Origin: Nakamurella aerolata
GTDB taxonomy: Bacteria > Actinomycetota > Actinomycetes > Mycobacteriales > Nakamurellaceae
Length of the DNA: 64,000 nucleotides
Reading direction: 5' to 3'
Assembly: GCF_013002705.1 (NCBI RefSeq)
Contig: NZ_JABEND010000003.1
Location: 372,001-436,000, forward strand
The position numbers were made by a program, and so were the translations under genes. The notes under the pieces were generated by a model, which was given only the letters and a program-made list of their open reading frames with translations, searched no databases and was not told where the DNA came from. Positions 8,238-16,166 of this stretch are shown one piece after another. Position 1 is the stretch's first letter; each line of letters begins with the position of its first letter.

Positions 8238-10079
8238 ATGTCACCCAGCACATCCCTTCCGTCCCGCCGTGCACTCGCCGCGGCCGTAATCACTGTGCCC
8301 GCCATCGCCTTGTTCGGTGGCGCCACCGCGGGTGCCAACCCGGCCACCGGCACGGCTGCGCAGGCCGGCCCTGCCGCGGTCTCACCCCAGGCCGCGTACA
8401 CCAGCTACCAGGGTCACGTCGAGGTGATCCGCGGTACCGCGGCGAACCCGAGGCAGCTCACCGGGACCGTGTTCAACGACAAGAACCGCAACTCCAGGCA
8501 AGACCGGAACGAGCCGGGGGTTGCCGGTGTGGCGGTGTCCAACGGCCGCACCGTCGTCAAAACCGACAAGGCCGGCCGGTACGTGCTGCCGGTGCTGGAC
8601 AACATGACGGCGTTCGTCACTCAGCCGGCCGGATGGCAGGTGCCGGTCGACGAGTTCCAGTTCGCCCAGTTCAGCTACAACCACCTGCCGGAAGGCTCAC
8701 CCAAGCTCAAGTACGGCGGTCTGAAGCCGACCGGTCCGCTGCCCAAGGCGGTCAACTTCCCCATGGTGAAGACCCAGGCCACCGCCAAGAAGCAGCAGAG
8801 CTGCCCGATCGCCTCTGACACCCAGATCTACAACATGCTGCAGATGGGATATGCCCGTGACGGCGCCGTCGCCGACCTTGCCGAGCGCGACGACTACGCC
8901 GGCTGCGGCATTCTGCTGCTGGGCGACAACGTCGGCGACGACCTCAGCCTGTACCCGGCTCTGAAAGACATCTATCGGTATTCGAACGGTCCGATCCGGG
9001 CCGCGATGGGCAACCACGACATGGACTACGACGCCCCCGACGCCAGCCACAGCCTCGACACCTTCCGTCAGCAGATCGGCCCCGGCTACTTCTCGTACGA
9101 CGTGGGCGAGGTGCACTTCGTTGTGCTCGACAGCATCGAGTTCCCGCTCAAGCCAGGGTCGAAGAGCTACAACGAGAAGATCACCAACGACCAGCTGATC
9201 TGGTTGAAGAACGACCTGCGGATGGTGCCGGCCGACAAGCAGATCGTGCTTGCCACCCACGCACCCATCGTCGACCACCGCAACGTCGTGGTGGACAACG
9301 CATCTCAGCTGTACGACACCCTCAAGGGCCGCAAGGTGATCACCGTCGGTGGCCACACCCACACCCTGGAGAACCTCAGGCCCGGCGACAAGCGCGCCGA
9401 GTGGGCGGACAAGGGCATCAGCGAGTTGCCGTTCACCCAGCTGATCGCCGGCGCGGTGTCCGGCAACTGGTACTCGGGCGCCCTTGACGAGCAGGGCCTT
9501 CCGTACGCCTTCATGACGGACGGTGCCCGGCCCGGCGTCATGACGCTCGACCTGCAGGGCTCAGAGGTGACCTCGCGGTACACGGTGCGCGGCGAGTCGG
9601 ACGACCTGCAGCTGGCCCTCGGCATCAACTCGCCGCGTTGGCGCGACTGGGCAGCGCAGGCAAAAGCCTGGCAGGACAACAAGAAGCAGGGTCCAATGCC
9701 AGAGCTCGGCGATCCGAACACGGTGACCCCGGCCGAGTTGGCGACCGGCAAGACCTGGCTGACCGCCGATTTCTACCCCGGCTCGACCGCGTCGGTGGTC
9801 GAGGTCTCGATCGACAACGCCCCGAGCACGGTGGCCGAGCACACCCAGCCGGCGACCGGTGAGTCGCTGCGCTCCGGTTGGGAGTACTCGGATCCGTTTG
9901 CGGCGACCCGCAACCTGCAGAGCAGCGGCGGCGTCACCCAGGCCAGCCCGCACCTGTGGCGGCTGCCACTGCCGGCCGGATTGTCCGCCGGCACGCACCA
10001 GGCCAGGGTCACCGCCACCGACGACGCCGGGCGCCGGTTCACCCAGACGCTGCGCTTCACCGTGGTGGCCGACAGCTGA
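8238..10079 (+). CDS. Exported calcineurin-like metallophosphoesterase
   Basis: A 613-residue secreted enzyme predicted to hydrolyse phosphoesters outside the cytoplasm. The N terminus (SRRALAAAVITVPAIALFGG) is a signal peptide with a twin-Arg pair, possibly Tat. Residues about 70-120 are an SdrD-B/Cna-like beta domain (VFNDKNRNSRQDRNEPGVAG). The metallophosphoesterase core follows: LLLGDNVGDD, GNHD (about residue 258), ATHAPIVDH and GGHTHT (about residue 371) supply the metal ligands. A C-terminal beta domain closes the protein. This three-domain order is typical of a calcineurin-like family common in actinobacteria. ATG 8238 is chosen over the longer frame because CAGGAGAG lies 3-10 nt upstream and the signal peptide then starts correctly. 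A strong terminator follows. Confidence 0.9.
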   Translation: MSPSTSLPSRRALAAAVITVPAIALFGGATAGANPATGTAAQAGPAAVSPQAAYTSYQGHVEVIRGTAANPRQLTGTVFNDKNRNSRQDRNEPGVAGVAVSNGRTVVKTDKAGRYVLPVLDNMTAFVTQPAGWQVPVDEFQFAQFSYNHLPEGSPKLKYGGLKPTGPLPKAVNFPMVKTQATAKKQQSCPIASDTQIYNMLQMGYARDGAVADLAERDDYAGCGILLLGDNVGDDLSLYPALKDIYRYSNGPIRAAMGNHDMDYDAPDASHSLDTFRQQIGPGYFSYDVGEVHFVVLDSIEFPLKPGSKSYNEKITNDQLIWLKNDLRMVPADKQIVLATHAPIVDHRNVVVDNASQLYDTLKGRKVITVGGHTHTLENLRPGDKRAEWADKGISELPFTQLIAGAVSGNWYSGALDEQGLPYAFMTDGARPGVMTLDLQGSEVTSRYTVRGESDDLQLALGINSPRWRDWAAQAKAWQDNKKQGPMPELGDPNTVTPAELATGKTWLTADFYPGSTASVVEVSIDNAPSTVAEHTQPATGESLRSGWEYSDPFAATRNLQSSGGVTQASPHLWRLPLPAGLSAGTHQARVTATDDAGRRFTQTLRFTVVADS

Positions 10080-10110
10080 TCCGGCACACCCAGCTACCTC
10101 ATGGGAGTTG

Positions 10111-10158
10111 CGGGCCCGCCCGACCGTCCGGTGCGACGGACGGGCGGGCCCGGCGCTT
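10111..10158 (+). terminator. Intrinsic terminator after the phosphoesterase gene
   Basis: CGGGCCCGCCCG at 10111-10122 pairs perfectly with CGGGCGGGCCCG at 10141-10152, extended by TCCG/CGGA across a 4-nt bulge. GCGCTTTT follows. Downstream, 10159-10295 holds only short GGCCGGCTCT-type repeats and no gene. Confidence 0.8.
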
Positions 10159-10295
10159 TTGCCAGGCCGTCCCTTGGGCGTCTCTTGGGCCGGCTCTGGG
10201 GCCGAGTATGGGGCCGGCTCTCAGCCCGTTTCTCAGCCCTCGCTCCGCAGGCCGATTCCCACCTTTCCGGCCGCTGCCAACGCAGGCGGCCCTCG

Positions 10296-10583
10296 TCACA
10301 TCGCGAACTGTGCCGCCAGCGTGCGGTCGGTCTGCTGATAGTTGGCGGAGATCTGGGCCAGCGACGCCGCCAGCTGTTTCAGCGCCAGCTGCCGCTCACC
10401 GGCGGCCGCGTCCCACTGCGTCTTCAGCGCAAGGTAGGCCGTCAGCGTCTCCGCCTGCATCGACCCGGTGGCCGCCGCCAGCGCGTTCAGCTCGCTCAGG
10501 TGGCCTTCGATCCGGTTCCAGGTGGCGACCAGCCCGTCGTGCCCGGTGGACATTGCCGCGTAGTCGACAAAGATCTCGCTCAT
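10296..10583 (-). CDS. WXG100 (ESAT-6-like) small helical protein, second of pair
   Basis: A 95-residue all-helical protein with no signal peptide, the size of secreted WXG100 effectors. It forms a helix-turn-helix hairpin: a first helix with a tryptophan (ATWNRIEGHLSELNALAA), a turn, then QWDAAAGERQLALKQLAASLAQISANYQQTDR. Partners of this family form heterodimers exported by ESX/type VII systems. The ATG at 10583 overlaps the stop of the upstream WXG100 gene by 4 bp, so the two are translationally coupled like esxB-esxA. No EccC, EccD or other type VII component is in this window, so the export machinery must be encoded elsewhere. Confidence 0.8.
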   Translation of the reverse strand: MSEIFVDYAAMSTGHDGLVATWNRIEGHLSELNALAAATGSMQAETLTAYLALKTQWDAAAGERQLALKQLAASLAQISANYQQTDRTLAAQFAM

Positions 10584-10873
10584 GTCGCGCTCCCGATCAC
10601 GTTGCCGGCCTCTGCCCTGTCCATCGCCTGAGCCGAACTGGACAGGGTGCTGCCGTGGCTGACGAGGGCGTTCTTCAACTGCGTCGCGTCGGCCAGGTGC
10701 CCCTCCATCACCGCGGCGAACCGCGGCGCCGCCAACGACGAGCGCCAGCCGGCCTGTAGCGACGCCAACATGGCGTGCATGGCGGCGATCTCGGCGCCCA
10801 GTTTCGCGCCCACCTCTCCGACCCCGACGCCGGTACTGCCCACCTTCTCGGTGCTGACATTGAATCCCTGCAT
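10580..10873 (-). CDS. WXG100 (CFP-10-like) small helical protein, first of pair
   Basis: A 97-residue helical protein with the family hairpin: helix one (KLGAEIAAMHAMLASLQAGW) ends at a W-x-x turn (GWRSSLAA), then a second long helix (RFAAVMEGHLADATQLKNALVSHGSTLSSSAQAMDRAE). It probably pairs with the product of the overlapping downstream gene. ATG 10873 is preferred to an in-frame ATG 63 bp upstream, because the upstream residues are low-complexity and GGGGCAG lies just before 10873. Confidence 0.78.
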   Translation of the reverse strand: MQGFNVSTEKVGSTGVGVGEVGAKLGAEIAAMHAMLASLQAGWRSSLAAPRFAAVMEGHLADATQLKNALVSHGSTLSSSAQAMDRAEAGNVIGSAT

Positions 10874-11047
10874 CTGCTGCCCCGTTCTGTGCTGCCACCC
10901 GTTGCCGCCCGGGTAGCGCCGGCGCGCTGCCGACACCGTCGACTCTCACCGCTGTCGGCGACAACACCAAGGGGCACATCCTGATTGTGGATGGATTTTC
11001 GGGGTGTGGATGAGTTGTCAACAGCAGCGTCCGAGCACGTGGCAGAG

Positions 11048-11111
11048 CCCTGCCGGCAAGCCCGATCGGCCAGCCCTGCCGGCCAGCCCTGCCGGCAAGC
11101 CCGGTCGGCAA
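11048..11111. repeat. Short tandem repeats upstream of the WXG100 pair
   Basis: The segment CCCTGCCGGCAAGCCCGRTCGG occurs at 11048 and 11087, with a partial copy at 11074, giving spacings of 26 and 13 bp. This lies in the 327-bp divergent region (10874-11200) between the WXG100 pair and the ABC ATPase; no gene is seen there. Confidence 0.7.
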
Positions 11112-11200
11112 GGCCGGCCCGGCGTACCGGGACACCAGAGTCCGGCCGCACATTCATCGGTTGGCGATGCATCTGACCCCGCACTGCTACCGTCACTGTC

Positions 11201-12268
11201 GTGCCAGAGCTCGTGCGGGCCGTCGGGGTGCGCGTGATGGGGGCCGATGGCCCGGTGCTGTCGGGTGTCGACCTGTCGATCACCGCCGGCTCGGTGCTGG
11301 GCATCTACGGCGAGAACGGGTCGGGAAAGTCGACGCTGCTGCGGGTGCTGGCCGGAGTCAGCCGGCCCGATCACGGAGTGGTGCAGCGGCCGCGGGGTGG
11401 TGTCGGACTGCTGCCCGAGTCGTTCCCGGCGCGCTCCCGGGTGACGGGGCGGGCACTGCTGCAGCACCTGAGCCGGATCAGCGGTGGCCGGGCCGCCGCT
11501 GCTCAGCAGCTGGCCGACGAGCTCGGGGTCGCGGTCGATCTGCGGCAGCCGTTGGGGTCGCTGTCGCACGGCAATGCCCAGCAGGTCGCGCTGCTTGCTG
11601 CCGCCATCGGGGATCCGCCGCTGGTGCTGCTGGACGAGCCGTGGACCGGGCTCGACGAGTCGCACACCGACCTGCCCGCGGCGCTGATCCGGCGGGCCAT
11701 CGACACCGCACCGGACAGCACCGCCGTCGTCGTCACCGGACACACCAGGGAGCAGCTGGCGCCGGTGTGCACCACCGTCACCGAGCTGCGGGACTGCGCG
11801 CTGGTGACCGCCGGTGTTGACCGTGCCGACGCGCCGGAGCTGGAATCCACCGGCCGGCGTGATCCGGCGCAGGACCTACCCCGCCAGGTACGGATCACCT
11901 TGTCCGGCAACGCTTCCGAGCGTGACGTCGGGCGGGTCTCGCGGCTGGCCCGTCGGCTCCGGCTGAGCGTCGACGTCCGGCCGGAAGATCCCGCGGATGC
12001 CGAGCCGCACAACGCGACCAGCGGCGACCCCGCGATCACCGGCACCGAAGGGCCCCACCGGCACGACGGATCCCACCAGCACCACGGAACCCACCAGCAC
12101 GGCGGTACCGGTACAACCGACCGCAGCGACGGCACCAGTGACCACCGCGACGGCGCCAGCGACCACCGCGACAGCGCCAGCGCCAGCGCCAGCGACCACC
12201 GCAACAGAGCCAGCAACGACACCGACAACGGCGGCGACGCAGACCCGCCAGGACGGGAGCACGCCTGA
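11201..12268 (+). CDS. ABC transporter ATP-binding protein with His/Asp-rich C-terminal tail
   Basis: Residues about 1-215 form an ABC ATPase with Walker A GENGSGKST, Walker B LVLLDEPWTGLD and the switch region VVVTGHT. The signature motif is the degenerate LSHGN in place of LSGGQ. From about residue 280 the protein becomes a low-complexity tail rich in His, Asp, Ser and Thr (HRHDGSHQHHGTHQH, then repeated SDHRDGA units), unusual for an ATPase. It overlaps the downstream permease gene by one base (TGATG), so the two probably form an ABC-2-like exporter of unknown substrate. The GTG start is preceded by TACCGT seven bases upstream, consistent with a leaderless transcript. Confidence 0.82.
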   Translation: MPELVRAVGVRVMGADGPVLSGVDLSITAGSVLGIYGENGSGKSTLLRVLAGVSRPDHGVVQRPRGGVGLLPESFPARSRVTGRALLQHLSRISGGRAAAAQQLADELGVAVDLRQPLGSLSHGNAQQVALLAAAIGDPPLVLLDEPWTGLDESHTDLPAALIRRAIDTAPDSTAVVVTGHTREQLAPVCTTVTELRDCALVTAGVDRADAPELESTGRRDPAQDLPRQVRITLSGNASERDVGRVSRLARRLRLSVDVRPEDPADAEPHNATSGDPAITGTEGPHRHDGSHQHHGTHQHGGTGTTDRSDGTSDHRDGASDHRDSASASASDHRNRASNDTDNGGDADPPGREHA

Positions 12269-13059
12269 TGCGCGGCACCCGTTCGTTGCTCGGCCTGGTT
12301 CGGTACCAGCTGGCCACCCTGGGAATGGGTTACCGCGCGGTGCCGCCGCTGGTGCTGTTCATCGCGGTGTGCGCGATCAGCTACTCCGACCCGTCGGCCC
12401 CGCTCGGCCCGCAGTTCGCGCTGACCGCCGGGGCGATGTGCGCCGTCGGATGTTGGCTCGCCGTTGTCGCCGTCTCCTCCGATCCGCCGACCCGGCGTGC
12501 CGTGGTCGCCGCCAGGATGCAGGCACCGGCACGACACGTCGCCGGGTATGCACTCGCCGCGGCCGTTCCGGCCGCGATTGCCGTTGCGGTGTCGACGATC
12601 TGGGCCGGTGTGGCTCATCGATTCCCCGGCGGCTGCACCGTGGTGATCACCGTGCGGTCCGGTCCAGCGCCGCGCCCGGCAGCACCGCCGCCGATCGCCG
12701 ATCCGTACACCCGGTCGTGGTGCGGTCAGCACGATCCGCTGGCCGAGCTGGGGACCGGCGCGTTGGCGCAACTGGCAGCTGCGTTGATCGGGATCGCGGT
12801 CGGGTTGTGGTGCAGCGCGCTGTTGTGGGAACGGCTCACCACCACGTTGACCATGTCGGTGCTGCTGCTCGCCGCGGTTCTCGCCCTGCCGTGGACGGGC
12901 GTGTTGAATCCGTTGCTGCGCACCCTGTCCGAGGCCGTCGGGCTGCGTGACACCGCGCAGCTGGGGCCGGCAACACTCTCGACGTTGGCCGGGCTGGCTC
13001 TGCTGGCGGTGACGGTTGCGGCCATCGCCGCGATCGGTCGGCGCCGGCGCTGGACCTGA
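12268..13059 (+). CDS. ABC transporter membrane subunit (ABC-2-like)
   Basis: A 263-residue integral membrane protein with about six hydrophobic segments: VPPLVLFIAVCAISY, FALTAGAMCAVGCWLAVVAV, HVAGYALAAAVPAAIAVAVS, LAQLAAALIGIAVGLWCSALL, TLTMSVLLLAAVLALPW and LSTLAGLALLAVTVAAIAAIG. A hydrophilic loop (about residues 125-155) lies between segments three and four. No enzymatic motif is present. Its start codon overlaps the stop of the ATPase gene, which makes it the cognate permease. The predicted unit is a small exporter; substrate unknown. Confidence 0.7.
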   Translation: MRGTRSLLGLVRYQLATLGMGYRAVPPLVLFIAVCAISYSDPSAPLGPQFALTAGAMCAVGCWLAVVAVSSDPPTRRAVVAARMQAPARHVAGYALAAAVPAAIAVAVSTIWAGVAHRFPGGCTVVITVRSGPAPRPAAPPPIADPYTRSWCGQHDPLAELGTGALAQLAAALIGIAVGLWCSALLWERLTTTLTMSVLLLAAVLALPWTGVLNPLLRTLSEAVGLRDTAQLGPATLSTLAGLALLAVTVAAIAAIGRRRRWT

Positions 13060-13151
13060 CCGACGCGGCACCTGGCCCGCCCGACCTCGCGAAGGTCTGG
13101 GTCAGGTCGCCGCCGCGGTAGGCATCGCCGAGCGCCCGCCGGACCGACGGC

Positions 13152-14546
13152 TCAGTCGCGTGGCGCCAGAAAGGCGGCGAGGGCGGCGGCATAGCCGGGT
13201 TGATCGAAGGCGCCGCACACCTCCCGCGCCGAATGCATGGACAGCATCGGGGCGCCGAAATCCACTGTGGTGGCGCCGGTCAGCGCTGCCGTCATGGGGC
13301 CGACCGTCGAACCGGACGGCAGATCCGAGCGGACGACGAACTGCTGCATCGGCACCCCGGCCGTCTCGCAGGCAAGCGCGAACGCCGCGGCACCGGCGGC
13401 GTCGGTGGCGTAGCGGCCCTTGTTGTTGATCTTGAGCACCGGGCCGCCGTTGACGGCGATCGGATGTTGCGGCTCATGCCGTTCCGGGTAGTTCGGGTGG
13501 ATGGCGTGTGCCATGTCTCCCGAGGCGATCACCGTGCCGGACATCGCCCTGAGAAAGTCCTGCCGGTCCCCGCCGCGGCCGGCAACGATGCGCTCCAGCA
13601 CCGCCGGCAGCAGTGTCGACTGGGCGCCGCGCTCGGAGGTGGAACCGACCTCCTCGTGGTCGAACAACACGATCACCGGCGTGCTGGCGAAGTCCCCTCG
13701 ATCGGCTTGCGGCGCAACGGACTCCCCGTCGGGACCGGCAACGCCGAGCAGAGCGCTGACCGCCGCGAAACAGGTGGCGAGGTTGTCAAGACGACCGGAC
13801 GCGAGCAGCTCACGCTCCCGACCCAGCCGCCGGGCCGGCGTCAGATCGAAGGTCATCATGTCCCAGCCGAGAATGTCGTCCGGCGCGATATCCACCTGCT
13901 CGGCCAGCCAGCCGCGGAAGTCGGCCGGAGTGTCGCCGACGCCCCAGTGCGGGGCCAGGTGCAGCTGCGGGTTCAGCCGCAGCCCTTCGTCGTTCACCTC
14001 ACGATGCAGGTGCACCGCCAGTTGCGACACCCGCAGCAGCGGCTCGGACGCCAACACCAACTCCGTGCGCCAACCGCCGGGCAGCTCAGGGTCCCTGACC
14101 GTCACCTGGCCGGCCAGGCCGAGATCCCGGTCCAGCCACGAGTTCAGCAACGGGCCGCCGTACGGCTCGACGCCCAGCATCTGCCAGCCGGCCCTTGCAT
14201 AGTCAGGACGCGGCTTGATCCGCAGGTTGGGCGAATCGGTGTGGGCACCGACGATCCGGAAACCCGTTGCCGCCGGGGCATTGTCGCCGCCGTCGCCGCA
14301 GTCACTGCCGGCGCCACTGTCCCAGGCCACCAGCGAGCCGCTCCGCCGCACCAGATACCGGCCGGGCCGGGTCGGCCACTCGTCGGTCTCGAACAGTTCG
14401 GTGTAGCCGGCGGCAGTGAGCAGCGCGGCCGCCTCGGCCACGGCGTGGAACGGCGTGGGCGACGCGTCCAGGTAGCCGGCCATCGCGGCCAGGTACTCGG
14501 TGGTGGCCGGCGAGTCGGCTGGGGCGGCGACAGTCATGGCATTCAC
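13152..14546 (-). CDS. M18 family aminopeptidase
   Basis: A 464-residue cytoplasmic zinc aminopeptidase, the usual M18 length, removing N-terminal (often acidic) residues from peptides. M18 signatures are clear: SPTPFHAVAEAA near the N terminus; AHTDSPNLRIKP (first zinc His and catalytic Asp); GRLDNLATCFA (bridging Asp); FDHEEVGSTSERGAQS (catalytic and ligand Glu); and LSMHSAREVCG (final His). HPNYPERHEPQHP and NGGPVLKINNKGRYATD are also family hallmarks. The start is GTG 14546 or ATG 14537. It is convergent with the ABC permease gene. Confidence 0.95.
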   Translation of the reverse strand: MNAMTVAAPADSPATTEYLAAMAGYLDASPTPFHAVAEAAALLTAAGYTELFETDEWPTRPGRYLVRRSGSLVAWDSGAGSDCGDGGDNAPAATGFRIVGAHTDSPNLRIKPRPDYARAGWQMLGVEPYGGPLLNSWLDRDLGLAGQVTVRDPELPGGWRTELVLASEPLLRVSQLAVHLHREVNDEGLRLNPQLHLAPHWGVGDTPADFRGWLAEQVDIAPDDILGWDMMTFDLTPARRLGRERELLASGRLDNLATCFAAVSALLGVAGPDGESVAPQADRGDFASTPVIVLFDHEEVGSTSERGAQSTLLPAVLERIVAGRGGDRQDFLRAMSGTVIASGDMAHAIHPNYPERHEPQHPIAVNGGPVLKINNKGRYATDAAGAAAFALACETAGVPMQQFVVRSDLPSGSTVGPMTAALTGATTVDFGAPMLSMHSAREVCGAFDQPGYAAALAAFLAPRD

Positions 14547-14598
14547 CCTGTCACACCCGCACCCGCAGGGGCGCCGCCACCGGGCGCTCCGACACCGG

Positions 14599-15582
14599 TC
14601 AGCGGACCGACAGCACCACGAGGGCGACGGCGCCGAACAGCGTGCAGTACACCGCGAACGGCGTCAGCGTCCTGACCCGGAAATAGCGCTCGAGGAACCG
14701 CACCGACAGCAACGCACCGACGAACGCGGCGATGCTGCCGGCCAGGATCTGGCCATGGATGCCGGCGCCCAGCGGCCCGAAAAGGTCGGGCAATTTCAGC
14801 GCGCCGGCGGCCAGGATCACCGGGGTGGCGAGCAGGAAGGCGAACCGGGCGGCGTCGCGGTGCGAGAGCCCGGCCAGCAATCCGGCGACCATGGTGACGC
14901 CCGACCGCGAAATGCCCGGCAGCAGCGCCAGAGTCTGCGCGGCCCCGATACCGACGCCGGTGCCAAGGCGCATGGTTGCCAGCCTGGCGTCGGAATCGGC
15001 GTCCGCCTGCGCCTCGGTGCCAGGTGCCGACCGTGAGCTGCTGGCCGCGGTGCCCTTCGCACCGGAGCCCGGTGGGGTGGCGGCTACCGCAAGCTCGTCG
15101 CGAGCAGGTGCGACTGCGCGGGCGGAGGCCCTGCGCCGCAACCATTCTCCCAGTCCCATCACCAGGCCGTTGGCGATCAGGAACGCGGCGGCGGGGATCG
15201 GCTTACCCAGCACGGTGCGGAACAGGTGCTCAAGCAGCAGCCCGGCAATACCGACCGGGATGGTCGCCAGGATGATCAGCCAGGCCAACCGTTCCCCCGA
15301 CGTCTGGATGCGGCGGTACCGCAGCGATGTCACGAAGCCTCCGATGATCCGCAGCCAATCCCGCCAGAAGAACACCAGTAGTGCCAGCGCGGTGGCCACG
15401 TGCAGGCCGACGATGAAGGCCAGGTACGGCGATTCCGGCGCCGCGACGTTCAGATCTCTCTCCCACTGCCCGCCGATCAGCGCGGGCAACACCACCGCGT
15501 GGCCAAGGCTCGACACCGGGAACAGCTCCGTGACCCCCTGCACGGCGCCCACCACAACGGCTTCCAGATACGACAACGACAT
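14599..15582 (-). CDS. uppP: Undecaprenyl-diphosphatase with an inserted Ala-rich loop
   Basis: UppP (BacA) dephosphorylates undecaprenyl pyrophosphate at the membrane, recycling the carrier used for peptidoglycan and wall polymers. The N terminus MSLSYLEAVVVGAVQGVTELFPVSSLGH carries the catalytic motif (usual form ELLPVSSxGH), and PGISRSGVTM is the second active-site motif. About eight membrane segments are visible. At 327 residues it is about 50 longer than usual because of a hydrophilic Ala/Ser-rich insert between membrane segments (about residues 125-185). ATG 15582 is chosen for GAGAGGAAG 7-15 nt upstream. The gene diverges from a blaI-type gene across a BlaI-like palindrome. Confidence 0.93.
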   Translation of the reverse strand: MSLSYLEAVVVGAVQGVTELFPVSSLGHAVVLPALIGGQWERDLNVAAPESPYLAFIVGLHVATALALLVFFWRDWLRIIGGFVTSLRYRRIQTSGERLAWLIILATIPVGIAGLLLEHLFRTVLGKPIPAAAFLIANGLVMGLGEWLRRRASARAVAPARDELAVAATPPGSGAKGTAASSSRSAPGTEAQADADSDARLATMRLGTGVGIGAAQTLALLPGISRSGVTMVAGLLAGLSHRDAARFAFLLATPVILAAGALKLPDLFGPLGAGIHGQILAGSIAAFVGALLSVRFLERYFRVRTLTPFAVYCTLFGAVALVVLSVR

Positions 15583-15641
15583 CGGTCTTCCTCTCGGACA
15601 TCCACCGCGCGGGCGTCGACACTGAACAGCCGCACTAACTA

Positions 15642-15659
15642 CTACTATTGCGATAGTAG
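15642..15659. promoter_or_regulatory. BlaI-type operator between uppP and blaI
   Basis: CTACTAT-N4-ATAGTAG is a perfect 7-bp inverted repeat in the divergent promoter region. BlaI/MecI/CopY repressors bind TACTACA/TGTAGTA-like palindromes of this size. The left flank reads AACTACTACT, exactly as at the box at 23602, which has the same 18-bp CTACT-N8-AGTAG frame. Confidence 0.7.
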
Positions 15660-15731
15660 CGCCTGGTCGATGGAACAATGACCAGCAGTCCGGACGGCCC
15701 GGCACACCGCGCAAAGGCGAGGGAGGCACCG

Positions 15732-16166
15732 ATGAAGCGACGCGAGGCCGGCGAGCTGGAACGTGCCGTGCTCGCCGCGGTGTCGAGCGCATCGGCCCCG
15801 CTGTCGGTGAGCGAGGTGCTGCCGATGCTCGACGGGGCGCCCGCCTACACCACCGTGATGACGACGCTGGCCCGGCTCGCCGACAAGGGCGCCCTGCAAC
15901 GGATTCGCGACGGCAGGGCGTATCGCTATCAGCTGGCGGCACCGGCCGACGCGGTCGATTCCGCCGTCACCGCAAGGCGGATGGGCAAGCTGCTCGGCCT
16001 CGGTGCCGACCGCGCCGGGGTGCTGGCGCGTTTCGTCGACGAGTTGGATCCGCAGGAGGAGCGGCTGCTGCAGCAGTTGCTGGCCGATCGGCGTCACCCC
16101 GACGGGCCGGCCGCCGATCCCGAAGCGCTGCGACCGGCGGCCGGCCGCACCAGCAGGCGACGGTGA
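15732..16166 (+). CDS. BlaI/MecI/CopY family transcriptional repressor
   Basis: A winged-helix repressor of 144 residues. The N-terminal domain KRREAGELERAVLAAVSSASAPLSVSEVLPML then AYTTVMTTLARLADKGALQRIRDGRAYRYQ is the classic BlaI fold, including the TTVMTTLARLxxKG recognition region. The C-terminal helices (LGLGADRAGVLARFVDELDPQEERLLQQLLA) dimerise. In this family an M56 protease cleaves the repressor on wall stress, and the next gene encodes an M56 protease overlapping its stop. ATG 15732 is preferred (GAGGGAGG 5 nt upstream); ATG 15678 would add 18 residues without a ribosome binding site. It probably represses itself, uppP, and perhaps the DedA gene at 23650. Confidence 0.9.
   Translation: MKRREAGELERAVLAAVSSASAPLSVSEVLPMLDGAPAYTTVMTTLARLADKGALQRIRDGRAYRYQLAAPADAVDSAVTARRMGKLLGLGADRAGVLARFVDELDPQEERLLQQLLADRRHPDGPAADPEALRPAAGRTSRRR

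Noticed and set aside
10159-10295. Short GGGCCGGCTCT repeats after the phosphoesterase terminator as an operator
   Set aside because: Low-complexity GC sequence with no symmetry or promoter context.
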